A DNA stretch of 64,000 nucleotides from positions 310,001-374,000 of the forward strand of contig NZ_JACCCY010000003.1 in NCBI RefSeq assembly GCF_013409575.1, in the 5' to 3' direction. Origin of the DNA: Macellibacteroides fermentans. GTDB lineage: Bacteria > Bacteroidota > Bacteroidia > Bacteroidales > Tannerellaceae. The notes under the pieces are model-generated. The model made no database searches. It was not told the origin of the DNA and saw only the letters and a program-made list of their open reading frames with translations. Positions 1 through 9,524 of this stretch are shown one piece after another. The translations under genes and the position numbers were made by a program. The stretch's first letter is position 1; each line of letters opens with the position of its first letter.

Positions 1-34
1 AACTTTTACAATATACTATATCATCCACGATAGT

Positions 35-1978
35 TTACCACCAGACTTGCTTTCCGTTTTCTATTGTAAAAATTCGCTCCTCAACCCCTTTTGTATGATT
101 CTTTAATAATAAAAGAACGTTTTGTGGTACTTCATAGTTGAGAAAATAATTAGAGGCAACTCTTCTACCTAATGAGATCCATTTGTTATCCCAGTAAAAC
201 AACTCATAATCCTCCCCCTGCATAACCTCATTATCATCAGTACGTGACGAAAACCGGACTTCATGAATCTCACTTTCGTTATCAAAGCAAAAGGTAAAAT
301 GCGCAGTATAGTTTTCACCTTTATACTGCCATGTCAACAAATCTCCATCAAATATTTTTTCGCCACAATTATTCGTATTTTTGTCCACTGAGACTCCTGA
401 TATCTTTTGCTCTTGTTTATCAAAGAACTGTAATTCTGCGATTCTGACTATAACCTCATGCCTAGGTATAAAACGAACATATTTGAATTTTTTTCTGTTT
501 TGAATTTTTATTGATTCAAGTGGATGTTCTTGTACCTTTTCTATGACACAGATTATTTCAGAATCAGAAAAGTCTGGTTGGTTTGCAGCTTCAACAACTC
601 CTCCAACAAGCGCTTTTTCTGAATCTGCCAACTCTGGATTTTTGGGATATTTCCTAAATAATCGAATATTCTCTTTGGTTTTATGCGGTACTAAATGCTT
701 TATATTACCTAGTGTATCTAAAATAAAAGGGGCGCTGGCAGGATGAATACCAGTGTATGAGCAAATCGTAGGTAGATAGACTATGCCATGACCCTCATCT
801 ATATACTTTATCATTCGATTATTATCAGAAGGCAATAAACCTCTTCCTATATTTTTAAAAATAGCTTCATCCTCTTGCCTTTTAGCATAAGCTATAGGAG
901 TCCACTCTTTGTTGTTAAATGTCGAAAGATATATGTAGTTTACATTGTGAGAGCTAACCCCATGGATAACAAGTGTTGAAGTAGGCATATTATATTGATC
1001 TGTCACATCAATAAGATCTTGATTTGAAAATAATTGAGGTACATTTTCCCAAAATTTAGGACTCATTTGGGGTTGCAGCTCATATGTTTTTCGGTATATT
1101 TTTGACACTTTGTATTGAAAGTCATTTTCTCCTTCCCCATTAAAATATATTCCCTTTGACTTATTCTTCGGCAATATCACAGAAGCCCACATATGAGATC
1201 CTTTTCTATTAGCCCAAGCAGGAATCATGTCTATTGCACAAGGGACTCCTCGTGAACGATTATTGTAGATTATCATATGAGCTATGTGTAAGCAAGAACC
1301 AACTCCAATTCTTTTGATATCTTCATATCCAAATGGAGCAAAAAAATAATCCATTCCAATATTATAACGAATAAATGAGTGATCTGCAACTCTTCTTGCA
1401 AACTCATATATACTAGTATTTTCTTTTATTGAGTCCTCTGAAACCATTTGATCATTTGTCGCTTTAGAGCGCCAACTACCAATATCTTCATTACTAATTT
1501 TATGAGGTAAAACATAATTGCAAAAATCACTAAATGTATAGTTCTTATGCCATTTAGAAGTATTCCATGCTTCAAATGCATCATCTATATTTTGAATTAT
1601 AGTATTGGATTTTATGTTTGCTAAATCAAAAACTTTACGATACTGTTGAGGGTATCTAGCCAAAACGGAATCAATTGTTTTCGCAAGTATACTATATTGA
1701 GGATCCCAACTATATGGATCTTCTAATTTTTTAATATAACTCAATAACGAATCTTTATTCTGTTTATTCAGGAATATAATGGACTCTTTTCTTATCATAT
1801 TTTCAATCAAAAACATTGCTGCATTTAGTTTGATTGTGTCATCCCGATAATGCTCAATAATTTTTTCTATTTCTACACGGTTTTCTTTTGATATTCGAAG
1901 TGCATTATTATATGAAGCATTATTATTCGAACAAGCTGTGATTAGCAGAAATACTGCAATAAATAAAAACCTATCCAT
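35..1978 (-). CDS. transglutaminase-like lipoprotein with C-terminal discoidin-like domain
   Basis: A lipoprotein signal (hydrophobic stretch ending in ITAC, Cys16) starts this 647-residue protein. Residues about 225-280 look like a transglutaminase/papain-like core, with Cys229 in GVGSCLHIAH and His262 in GSHMWASV, so a thiol protease or acyl-transfer activity at the membrane is plausible. Residues about 505-640 resemble an F5/8 type C (discoidin) carbohydrate-binding fold, recognised from the pattern of a surface-binding domain rather than exact motifs. It is the last gene of the minus-strand peptide/exporter operon, 10 bases after the O-antigen-ligase gene. The substrate is unknown. Family assignment is from motif reading; the link to peptide processing is inferred only from position. 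Confidence 0.6.
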   Translation of the reverse strand: MDRFLFIAVFLLITACSNNNASYNNALRISKENRVEIEKIIEHYRDDTIKLNAAMFLIENMIRKESIIFLNKQNKDSLLSYIKKLEDPYSWDPQYSILAKTIDSVLARYPQQYRKVFDLANIKSNTIIQNIDDAFEAWNTSKWHKNYTFSDFCNYVLPHKISNEDIGSWRSKATNDQMVSEDSIKENTSIYEFARRVADHSFIRYNIGMDYFFAPFGYEDIKRIGVGSCLHIAHMIIYNNRSRGVPCAIDMIPAWANRKGSHMWASVILPKNKSKGIYFNGEGENDFQYKVSKIYRKTYELQPQMSPKFWENVPQLFSNQDLIDVTDQYNMPTSTLVIHGVSSHNVNYIYLSTFNNKEWTPIAYAKRQEDEAIFKNIGRGLLPSDNNRMIKYIDEGHGIVYLPTICSYTGIHPASAPFILDTLGNIKHLVPHKTKENIRLFRKYPKNPELADSEKALVGGVVEAANQPDFSDSEIICVIEKVQEHPLESIKIQNRKKFKYVRFIPRHEVIVRIAELQFFDKQEQKISGVSVDKNTNNCGEKIFDGDLLTWQYKGENYTAHFTFCFDNESEIHEVRFSSRTDDNEVMQGEDYELFYWDNKWISLGRRVASNYFLNYEVPQNVLLLLKNHTKGVEERIFTIENGKQVWW

Positions 1979-1988
1979 AATTATCTAT

Positions 1989-4289
1989 TTAATTTAACTC
2001 TATCATGGGTGAGAAATACTCTTGTGCGTTATATGGGAATGTTTCTTGTGCTATATGACTATAGGAGTAAACTGATTTAAAATAAATTGACATATAAGTA
2101 TTTGATTTTGTTACATCCAGCATTTTCTTGTAATAGTCTAGACAAGCTTTATCCTTCTTTATTGAGTATATCTTATATAAACGGTAGAGAACAAGTCTGT
2201 CTACCTTATCTAATAGATGTGCCTTTTGATAACATACTTTAGATTCAGTCAAATTACCGTTAGCTATGTGAATATCCCCCAACATAAGCCATGCTCGGTT
2301 AAGGTTTGGAAGTTTTTTGACTACATCAGCCAATATAATATTAGCCTTGTTCTGTTCATTCAAAAACATATATAATTTGGCTAACTTTGATCTGGAAATG
2401 ATATTTAAAGAATCTTTCTCAATGATTGTTTTAGCATTTTGGACTACCGTGTAGGCAGATATGGAATCACGCTTGATATAGTCATTAAAGAAGATACTCT
2501 CTGTTATAAATGGAGATGCGGCGATCGCTTTGGAGTAATATTGCTCAGCGGCATTTTTGTTTTGTAGAAACTCCAAGCACAACCCCAAACTTAACATATT
2601 ATTGTAATTGGCAGGGTTAACAGCCATTGCATGATTGAAAGATGCCATAGCATCCGTATAATTACCTTTTAAAATATACAACCACCCTAAATTTTGTAGA
2701 AACAAAGATTCGCACGGGGCAATATCAGATGCTCTTTGGGTGAATGTGATAATTGAATCTATCCGCATTGAATCATATAACAATGGAGCTACTCCTAATG
2801 CAAATTGCTTGTAATTAATAGTATCTTGCTCTGTAACTAATAATAAAGCAAGATTTGAGAAGACAACAGGTGAGTTGATCTTGGCAGTATCTATCGTTGA
2901 GAATAATTCGTTAGCTTGTTTTTTATTTGAAATATGTGTCATTGCCACACCTCGCTGATTCAGATTGATATATTTATGGGTTATACTGTAAAAATAGAAT
3001 GAAAATAGATATATCATCATTACTACAATGATGGCTATATCTAATATGCGTCTCTTGCTTACAAATAACCTACTTGATGAATGAGCTACTATAAATAACC
3101 ACATAGTAAACACCAAGAATACAAATTGGTTATCAAATAACGTAGAGAAACCAAACTCTTTAACACCCATTGCTATAAATAATGATGAGATAATTATATT
3201 AGCAAACTTTTTGTCGTCGTTATCTTTTTGTCTTATTCTACATACAATCAAATAGACAATCATAACGATCAATAATCCATATAAAATAATTCCGACAATA
3301 CCTTTCTCTACAAAAATTTGAAGATAACTATTGGTCACCTTGATGGTATAAGGGATCTGATTCTTATCAGAAATAATCTTGTTAGCTTGTTTAAACCCAC
3401 TTGCACCAACACCAAATAGAGGCTGTTCTTTAATTACATCTAAACTGCGACTCCATTGATCAATTCTGCCATTTGTACTCATTTTTTGAGATACGGACGT
3501 ATTATGGGGCAACATCTCAAAAAGAGGTTTTCTTATAGGGTACAGTGCTATTATAAACAACACCAAAAGGGTAATTAAAGACTTTCGACTAAACCTAATT
3601 ATCTTGAGACGGTATATTTTTGCTAAAATATGCATAGATAACAGCAGCACCATTACCGCAATATAAGCTCCTCTTGAGAAGGTCAGTATCAATGCGTACA
3701 ACCCTATTGTGAAGAGAGCGAGTGGGTATAGCCTCAACCTATCAGGTATTCTCACTACAATCAATAGTGGGGAAGGCAACAGTAGCAATAACAATAGCCC
3801 CCAATCATTAATTAAGACACTCATTGGGGAAAACAAGTATCGTAGCGATATTAATTCATTTAAACCAAAACCACCGTCTTCAATAGTTGCTGTAAAAAAC
3901 AGAAAAGAGATAATGATAACTATCGAACATAACAACAGCAATCCGGAAAAAAGATAATATATTACAGTGTCATTCCGAACTATGGTTTTACGCATTAAAT
4001 AATATACTAAAATTGCAGCTGGAACAAACAGACCTCTGTACAATGCAACCTCGTGGTTGGCAACTAGCAGCGGATTTATTATCTCGTAAATAAAAATTAC
4101 AACCAGACAAAAATCAATACCGGAGATTGGCGATTTGACCACTTTTCTCTTACAATACATTGATATTATTAAAAGAGGAACAACAACATAAGCTGTCATA
4201 TATGGAAGTGATGCTCCGAAAAGTATCGAAACAGCTACAACACCCATGATCAGAAGAGATGTTAAATATAGTATATCAACATTTTTCAT
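1989..4289 (-). CDS. O-antigen ligase family (Wzy_C) membrane protein with C-terminal TPR repeats
   Basis: The first 450 residues of this 766-residue protein are polytopic membrane, about 11-13 segments. A periplasmic loop near residues 270-300 contains GRIDQWSRSLDVIKEQPLFG, the signature of the O-antigen ligase/polymerase (Wzy_C) fold. The remaining 300 residues are soluble TPR repeats (for example LGWLYILKGNYTDAMASF and LMLGDIHIANGNLTESKV). Such proteins transfer lipid-linked glycans to acceptors or polymerise them in the periplasm. The TPR part suggests a protein or peptide partner. The gene lies 12 bases after the TolC-like gene, in the same operon. A glycosyl-transfer role on the operon's peptide is possible but untested, and a role in surface polysaccharide is the alternative. 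Confidence 0.75.
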   Translation of the reverse strand: MKNVDILYLTSLLIMGVVAVSILFGASLPYMTAYVVVPLLIISMYCKRKVVKSPISGIDFCLVVIFIYEIINPLLVANHEVALYRGLFVPAAILVYYLMRKTIVRNDTVIYYLFSGLLLLCSIVIIISFLFFTATIEDGGFGLNELISLRYLFSPMSVLINDWGLLLLLLLPSPLLIVVRIPDRLRLYPLALFTIGLYALILTFSRGAYIAVMVLLLSMHILAKIYRLKIIRFSRKSLITLLVLFIIALYPIRKPLFEMLPHNTSVSQKMSTNGRIDQWSRSLDVIKEQPLFGVGASGFKQANKIISDKNQIPYTIKVTNSYLQIFVEKGIVGIILYGLLIVMIVYLIVCRIRQKDNDDKKFANIIISSLFIAMGVKEFGFSTLFDNQFVFLVFTMWLFIVAHSSSRLFVSKRRILDIAIIVVMMIYLFSFYFYSITHKYINLNQRGVAMTHISNKKQANELFSTIDTAKINSPVVFSNLALLLVTEQDTINYKQFALGVAPLLYDSMRIDSIITFTQRASDIAPCESLFLQNLGWLYILKGNYTDAMASFNHAMAVNPANYNNMLSLGLCLEFLQNKNAAEQYYSKAIAASPFITESIFFNDYIKRDSISAYTVVQNAKTIIEKDSLNIISRSKLAKLYMFLNEQNKANIILADVVKKLPNLNRAWLMLGDIHIANGNLTESKVCYQKAHLLDKVDRLVLYRLYKIYSIKKDKACLDYYKKMLDVTKSNTYMSIYFKSVYSYSHIAQETFPYNAQEYFSPMIELN

Positions 4290-4301
4290 AACGTCCTAAT
4301 T

Positions 4302-5678
4302 CTAATATATACATTGAGTATAGTAAAATTTAAGAATTTTGAGCTTTAACAAATACTCGTACTTAGCTCTACTTAACTGCGCCTCAGATATTAGAATATT
4401 GTTCTTGGCAATTATGTAATCTGTTATGGTTGTTAATCCATTGTTTAACTTATTCTCTGCATATGACACAATTTTCGTCCCATGGTCTACCGCAGCCATT
4501 GAGGTACTATACTTTTCTTTTGCCGTTTGAACATCAATATAGAGTTTGCGGACTTCATCTTTGACATTCTTTTCCACATTTTGAACCTCGTATTGTAATT
4601 GTTTAAAGTTGTTACGTGATAGTTGGATTTTCTTTTTTACATGAAACGCACTCAAAATCGGGATATTCAAATTAAACCCAAAGATTGCCGTTCTGTTATC
4701 GTATATCTGATTTATAAATGGATAATTTTTATAAGCAATGGCTCCATCGACAATAATCGGAGTCCCATTCTCGTCAAAAGCAACTTGTCGGCGAGTACTC
4801 GAGTAAGAACTTGAATAAGACGAATTAAAAGATAAAGACGGATATAGATCTGACTTAGCTATTTTTATTGCATACTTGGCAGATAGAAGTTTCTGATTTA
4901 CCACCTCAATTTGTGGTAGTGTCATTGCCGAATTAATGATGTTTTCTATTGAGTTTTCCAAATACATGTCTGTGTCATCATCTTGTATTATATCAAAACC
5001 GTCAGTATTGTCGATATTGAGTAAAGAACATAAATCAACTATCGAAGCCTGAAGCATTCCTTTGGATTCTGTCAGTGAGTATATCTCATTTTGCTGCTGC
5101 ATTAATAGGTTCTGCAGTTGTTCGTCAGGTGCTGCTCCTTCTTCCACCAAACGGCTCATTTTGGCAATACTGGCGTTGGATATGTTGATTTGATTCTCTA
5201 TCGAGGCGATTACCTCTTTATTCAGCAGAATATTGTAGTAAAATCTTGTAATGCTTAGGGATATGTTGTTTTTTAATACTTCTACCTCTATTTCAGATAC
5301 TTTAATTTCGGATAATGACCGCTTTACTGTATAGTATTTTCTAAATCCGTCAAAAATTGTGGTTCCAATATTTGCACTTATGTTAGTTGAATTAACATAG
5401 GTGTTTTCGATGAAATTATAGGTTGTCGGATCCAAAGAGCGCCCCATACTTAATTGATATCCTGATTGAATCCCGCCATCGGGGATATAACTAAGTTTCG
5501 CCTGCTGAGAAACTATTTTAGTTGCTTCAAGACCTAAATTACCCTGTTTGATAGATACATTGTTATCCATTGCAAAATCTATACACTCTCGCAAAGTCCA
5601 AACTCTTTGTTGAGCCGATATATTCTGATAAAACAGAAATACAAAAGTAAATATGGCTAATGGTTTAAGTAAGTTCAT
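4302..5678 (-). CDS. TolC-family outer membrane efflux protein
   Basis: About 458 residues from the Met at 5678, chosen because it opens a normal Sec signal peptide ending ISAQ. An earlier in-frame ATG at 5702 would overlap the ATPase gene and put charged residues first. The two halves each carry the long-helix/strand pattern of outer membrane efflux channels (WTLRECIDFAMDNNVSIKQG near the N-terminus is the typical opening). It would form the outer-membrane exit of the tripartite exporter encoded just upstream (ATPase, adaptor and permease genes, 1-7 base gaps). Confidence 0.88.
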   Translation of the reverse strand: MNLLKPLAIFTFVFLFYQNISAQQRVWTLRECIDFAMDNNVSIKQGNLGLEATKIVSQQAKLSYIPDGGIQSGYQLSMGRSLDPTTYNFIENTYVNSTNISANIGTTIFDGFRKYYTVKRSLSEIKVSEIEVEVLKNNISLSITRFYYNILLNKEVIASIENQINISNASIAKMSRLVEEGAAPDEQLQNLLMQQQNEIYSLTESKGMLQASIVDLCSLLNIDNTDGFDIIQDDDTDMYLENSIENIINSAMTLPQIEVVNQKLLSAKYAIKIAKSDLYPSLSFNSSYSSSYSSTRRQVAFDENGTPIIVDGAIAYKNYPFINQIYDNRTAIFGFNLNIPILSAFHVKKKIQLSRNNFKQLQYEVQNVEKNVKDEVRKLYIDVQTAKEKYSTSMAAVDHGTKIVSYAENKLNNGLTTITDYIIAKNNILISEAQLSRAKYEYLLKLKILKFYYTQCIY

Positions 5679-5685
5679 ATTTTTT

Positions 5686-6345
5686 TTATTCAATCTGACC
5701 ATCAGTGATTTTAATAATACGGTTTGTTTGCTGCGCTATCCCAATTTCATGTGTAACAATAATCATTGTTGTACCCTTTTTATTGATCTCTTTCAAAAGA
5801 TTTATCACCTCAATAGCAGTGGACGAATCAAGTTGACCCGTAGGTTCATCGGCAAGTATCAAAGAGGGTTTTGCAATCAATGCTCTTGCGATTGCCACAC
5901 GTTGCTTCTGACCTCCTGATAGCTCATTTGGGAAGTGCGTAGCCCAATCTTTCAACCCCAGCATATCTAACTGCTCAATTGCTAATATATTCCTTTGTTT
6001 ACGGCTAATTCCTCTATAATAAAGAGGCAGAGCAACATTTTCAACAAGATTCTTATATGCTATCAAATTCGAAGATTGAAAAACGAATCCCAGCAATTTA
6101 TTTCTGTAATATGCTCTTTGCTGCATTGTCAATCCATTAGTTGAAATGCCATCAATACAATATTTTCCTTCATCAAATCTGTCTAATAAACCAAGAACAT
6201 TCAAAAGTGTGGACTTACCGGAGCCGGAAGCACCCATAATTGAGATCATCTCCCCATTTTCAATAGAGAGGTTAATACCTCGGAGTACATGTAGACTAGT
6301 ATACTGAGTGATGTATGATTTATGTATATTCTGCAATTCAATCAT
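5686..6345 (-). CDS. MacB/LolD-type ABC transporter ATPase
   Basis: A 219-residue ABC ATPase with Walker A (GASGSGKST, near residue 38), Q-loop (VFQSSNL), signature LSGGQKQR and Walker B (LILADEPTGQLDSS), then the switch His in THE. Length and the ADEPTGxLDS string fit the MacB/LolD/FtsE branch, which uses ATP to drive FtsX-type permeases acting on substrates in the periplasm or outer leaflet. It is separate from the permease here, whereas E. coli MacB is a fusion. The gene sits between adaptor and TolC-like genes with gaps of 6-7 bases. Confidence 0.9.
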   Translation of the reverse strand: MIELQNIHKSYITQYTSLHVLRGINLSIENGEMISIMGASGSGKSTLLNVLGLLDRFDEGKYCIDGISTNGLTMQQRAYYRNKLLGFVFQSSNLIAYKNLVENVALPLYYRGISRKQRNILAIEQLDMLGLKDWATHFPNELSGGQKQRVAIARALIAKPSLILADEPTGQLDSSTAIEVINLLKEINKKGTTMIIVTHEIGIAQQTNRIIKITDGQIE

Positions 6346-6351
6346 TAGACT

Positions 6352-7416
6352 CTAATCAATAATTACCTGTTCATTATCGGAAATACCACTGATAATTTCA
6401 GTAAAAGTTCCATCCGAAATACCTGACTCAATAACTCTAAGCATAGCTTTACCTGTCAGTGTGTCTAAAACATTCACATATATTGAATCCTTGCTGTATT
6501 TTATGTATTTCTCCTCTATGGATAGCCGATTATTCTTTCTAGCAATAACTATCTCCGCAGAGGCGGAATAACCGGAACGAAGGGTCGGCATGTTATCTGT
6601 TATATCAAATTCAGCATTTAGTAAATACTTCATTATACCGTTTACGGAACTCCCTTTTGCCGATATTTGAGTGACTACGGCGTCGGTGGAAATATTATCA
6701 TAAGCATTAAAAGTCAGGGATATGGTATCTCCCATCTCTATATGCTGCAAGTGATGCTCTGCAATATATGCCGTGAATTTAAATCTATCCATCTGAGCTA
6801 TAATCGCCAAGGTTGTACCCGGATTGTAGTTATTGCGTTCGATAACCGAAGAGCCTGTCTCAATGGGAATATCTATAATTGTTCCTGTTGTACTTGAGAC
6901 AACTAGGTTTGATATGTTTTTTGACCTAATTTCACCCTTCTTAACGATGTCTAATTGATTTTTAGCTGAACTTAACTGCTCTTTAATCTGCATAAAATTC
7001 TTATCGACAGCTTCCATTTCCGATGCAGAAATAGTATTCGATTCATACAGACGTTTCGCACGACTGTATTCGACTAACCTTGCATCATATTCGATCTGGG
7101 CACTATTTACACTGCTCTCTAAACGTTCTATTTCTGAAATATTCGGAACTAAACGAATTGATGCAATAGGCGTTTGCAAGGTTACCTTATCTCCAATTTT
7201 CACATATAGCTCTTCTAAAATTCCAGACAATTGAGATTTAACCTCTATCTCTTTTAATGGATATACGTTACCTGAGATATGTATTACTTCTGAAATGTCT
7301 CGTTTCTGCGGTAATGCAGTTCGGTATATCTCCTCTTGCGAAGAAGTTATTCGGTAAGCAATGAATCCAATCACGGAAACGAACAAAAGAATGGCGATTA
7401 TATTGAATGCTTTCAT
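6352..7416 (-). CDS. MacA/HlyD-type periplasmic adaptor subunit
   Basis: A 354-residue protein with one N-terminal membrane anchor (about residues 5-22), a lipoyl half-motif (EVKSQLSGILEELYVKIGDKV), a coiled-coil hairpin at about residues 100-160, the second lipoyl half (VVSSTTGTIIDIPIETGSSV) and a beta-barrel domain. This is the membrane-fusion protein of a tripartite pump, bridging the inner-membrane permease and the TolC-like channel. It starts 1 base after the permease gene and ends 6 bases before the ATPase gene, so the three are almost certainly co-translated. Confidence 0.88.
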   Translation of the reverse strand: MKAFNIIAILLFVSVIGFIAYRITSSQEEIYRTALPQKRDISEVIHISGNVYPLKEIEVKSQLSGILEELYVKIGDKVTLQTPIASIRLVPNISEIERLESSVNSAQIEYDARLVEYSRAKRLYESNTISASEMEAVDKNFMQIKEQLSSAKNQLDIVKKGEIRSKNISNLVVSSTTGTIIDIPIETGSSVIERNNYNPGTTLAIIAQMDRFKFTAYIAEHHLQHIEMGDTISLTFNAYDNISTDAVVTQISAKGSSVNGIMKYLLNAEFDITDNMPTLRSGYSASAEIVIARKNNRLSIEEKYIKYSKDSIYVNVLDTLTGKAMLRVIESGISDGTFTEIISGISDNEQVIID

Positions 7417-7417
7417 A

Positions 7418-8659
7418 TTAATTTCTATTTTCGTATCTTATTGCATCAACAGGCTCTACTCGAGACGCATTAACAGCCGGAATCATACCTGCTATAACAC
7501 CTGATATTACCAGAATAATTAGTGAGGCGACAGCCACTGGAAGCTCTAAAATTGTCTTCTCCAACAAAACATTATTTGAAGATATTGATAGCAGCCAATC
7601 AATGAAAAGTAGGGTAAACTTACCCATCAATAAGCCTATAACCCCAGAAACTGATGTAACTATAATAGACTCTAATAGTACCAAATTCATTATTGATCGG
7701 GGCATTGCGCCCACCGCCAAACGAATTCCTATCTCATTAGTACGTTCTTTAACTGCCACAAACATGATATTTCCAATGCCGACTATCCCACTGATTAAAA
7801 AACAAATTCCAATAGCCCAAATGAAAATTTTCACCCCCTTGAACAGACTTTCAAATGAAGAGGTTTGGGTTTCGAAATTGGCAATATATAGTGCCTGAGT
7901 ATCATCTTCCGAAAATTCAGATTTATTTGCGATATAACTCCTGAGACTATTTTCAAATATTTTACTATCAGTATCGCCTTTCAAAGAGAGGCAAAACGAG
8001 GGGAATTCTCTATCGTTACTTAACTCTTTGAAATATGATGTAATTGGAATATATACAGAGTTAATCTCAGAGGCACCAAAGATATTATCGTTCTTCAACA
8101 CTCCAACCACTTTATATGATACTCCGTTAATATCAATCCAATTATTCTCTAATTCTATATTGTTCGAAGACAATGTGTTTACGACATTCTTCCCCACAAT
8201 AGCGATATTTCTACTGTTGATTATATCGGAACTATTTATATTACGTCCGCTACTGTTAACCGTCAATATCTTTATTCGCATATAATCAGCATCCACTCCC
8301 AATATGCGATAATTTCCACTTTTTTGATTGCTCTGTATCGTGTAATAACCCGAAATTTCTGCAGATATCGCATCTATTTCATCGAATCGTTTTCCCAATC
8401 TATCAATGTAATCACTATCAAACTTTATAATCCGACCTTCATTTAAATTGCCATATTTCTTTGCTGTACTCCCTCCATACACATAAATACTCTTCTGTGC
8501 AAATATGCTGAACATATTCATTACCGCATTCTCAAAGCCATTACCTGCACCCAACAGAATTACAAGAATAAATATACCCCATGAAACACCAAACCCTGAC
8601 AAGATAGCCCGAACTTGATTGTGCTTAATGGAGTAAAATATCTCGCGGAGTAGTTCCAT
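7418..8659 (-). CDS. MacB-like FtsX-family ABC permease
   Basis: 413 residues: a membrane segment at about 18-40, a large extracytoplasmic MacB_PCD-type domain to about residue 275, then three C-terminal membrane segments of the FtsX fold. The cytoplasmic coupling region reads VKERTNEIGIRLAVGAMPRSI, which is strongly characteristic of MacB permeases. It ends with the usual VEPVDAIRYE tail. MacB-type pumps capture substrates from the periplasm. That suits a Sec-secreted small peptide such as the one encoded at the head of this operon. Confidence 0.9.
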   Translation of the reverse strand: MELLREIFYSIKHNQVRAILSGFGVSWGIFILVILLGAGNGFENAVMNMFSIFAQKSIYVYGGSTAKKYGNLNEGRIIKFDSDYIDRLGKRFDEIDAISAEISGYYTIQSNQKSGNYRILGVDADYMRIKILTVNSSGRNINSSDIINSRNIAIVGKNVVNTLSSNNIELENNWIDINGVSYKVVGVLKNDNIFGASEINSVYIPITSYFKELSNDREFPSFCLSLKGDTDSKIFENSLRSYIANKSEFSEDDTQALYIANFETQTSSFESLFKGVKIFIWAIGICFLISGIVGIGNIMFVAVKERTNEIGIRLAVGAMPRSIMNLVLLESIIVTSVSGVIGLLMGKFTLLFIDWLLSISSNNVLLEKTILELPVAVASLIILVISGVIAGMIPAVNASRVEPVDAIRYENRN

Positions 8660-8674
8660 CGTAAGTGAGCGGAT

Positions 8675-9202
8675 TTATAACAATACTCTAAATAGATAAG
8701 TTAGCGCTACTATCAATAAAAGCGGAGTAGTTATAGCTAATAATGCTTTAATCCAATCAATGGAGCATGAAAATTTAATTACTCCAATGTAAATCAAATA
8801 TAAAACAATAGCAGAAATATTTGTGGCGTTAATCATTTCAGCTACATTGTTTTTGCCATACATAAAAATAGACGCAATGATGATGATAGCACTAAAAGCA
8901 AATGATATAGAGCTTATTTTAAGCGTTTTAGATAAGTTGAAGGATACTGCACCAAAGATAATTGCGGAGAAACTAAACACTACGCCTAACAACAACCATA
9001 TAACATATCCCATTATGAACGCAACCGAATATGAAACAGACAATATGGTATTTCTTAAGGACGAATATATTGATAAAGACAATTCTGTATTAAGAGACAT
9101 TAACTCCATTTGAAAAAGCAACATTGATGAACCATATATTCCGACAAGCAATATCGGAATTAAGTAATTTTGAGAAGAAAATTTTTCTAAAAACAGTCTC
9201 AT
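8675..9202 (-). CDS. five-segment membrane protein, possibly YIP1-like
   Basis: A 175-residue, very hydrophobic protein with about five membrane segments and almost no soluble part. The arrangement (FSAIIFGAVSFNLSKTLKI, then three closely spaced segments) resembles Yip1-type membrane proteins, but no decisive motif is present, so I do not name a function. It lies between the SpoIIM-like gene (13-base gap) and the exporter permease (15-base gap), which suggests it helps assemble or gate the exporter or protects the producer. Confidence 0.5.
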   Translation of the reverse strand: MRLFLEKFSSQNYLIPILLVGIYGSSMLLFQMELMSLNTELSLSIYSSLRNTILSVSYSVAFIMGYVIWLLLGVVFSFSAIIFGAVSFNLSKTLKISSISFAFSAIIIIASIFMYGKNNVAEMINATNISAIVLYLIYIGVIKFSCSIDWIKALLAITTPLLLIVALTYLFRVLL

Positions 9203-9524
9203 ATATTTCGTTTATTTAGAGATTAACAGTAATAAACACCTCTACAAATGCAGCCAAAACGATCACACAGCACACTGTCAATATATTAATTATCAGCAGT
9301 TTGTATTCATTTATAGTTGGCATTTGGTGTTTGCGTATTATTAAAATCAGTTTTCGGGCTATCATAAAACCAATCATTGCTGACCACCATATCGCAACTA
9401 GCTCAAAACTATGGGGCAGAGTGTATTTTGCCATAAAATCAAGAGAAAATCCAGCAGAATAGAGTTGACTGTATGTTGAGCCGAAGGCGAATCCATTGAA
9501 TAGCATCGATAATACTATTGGTAT

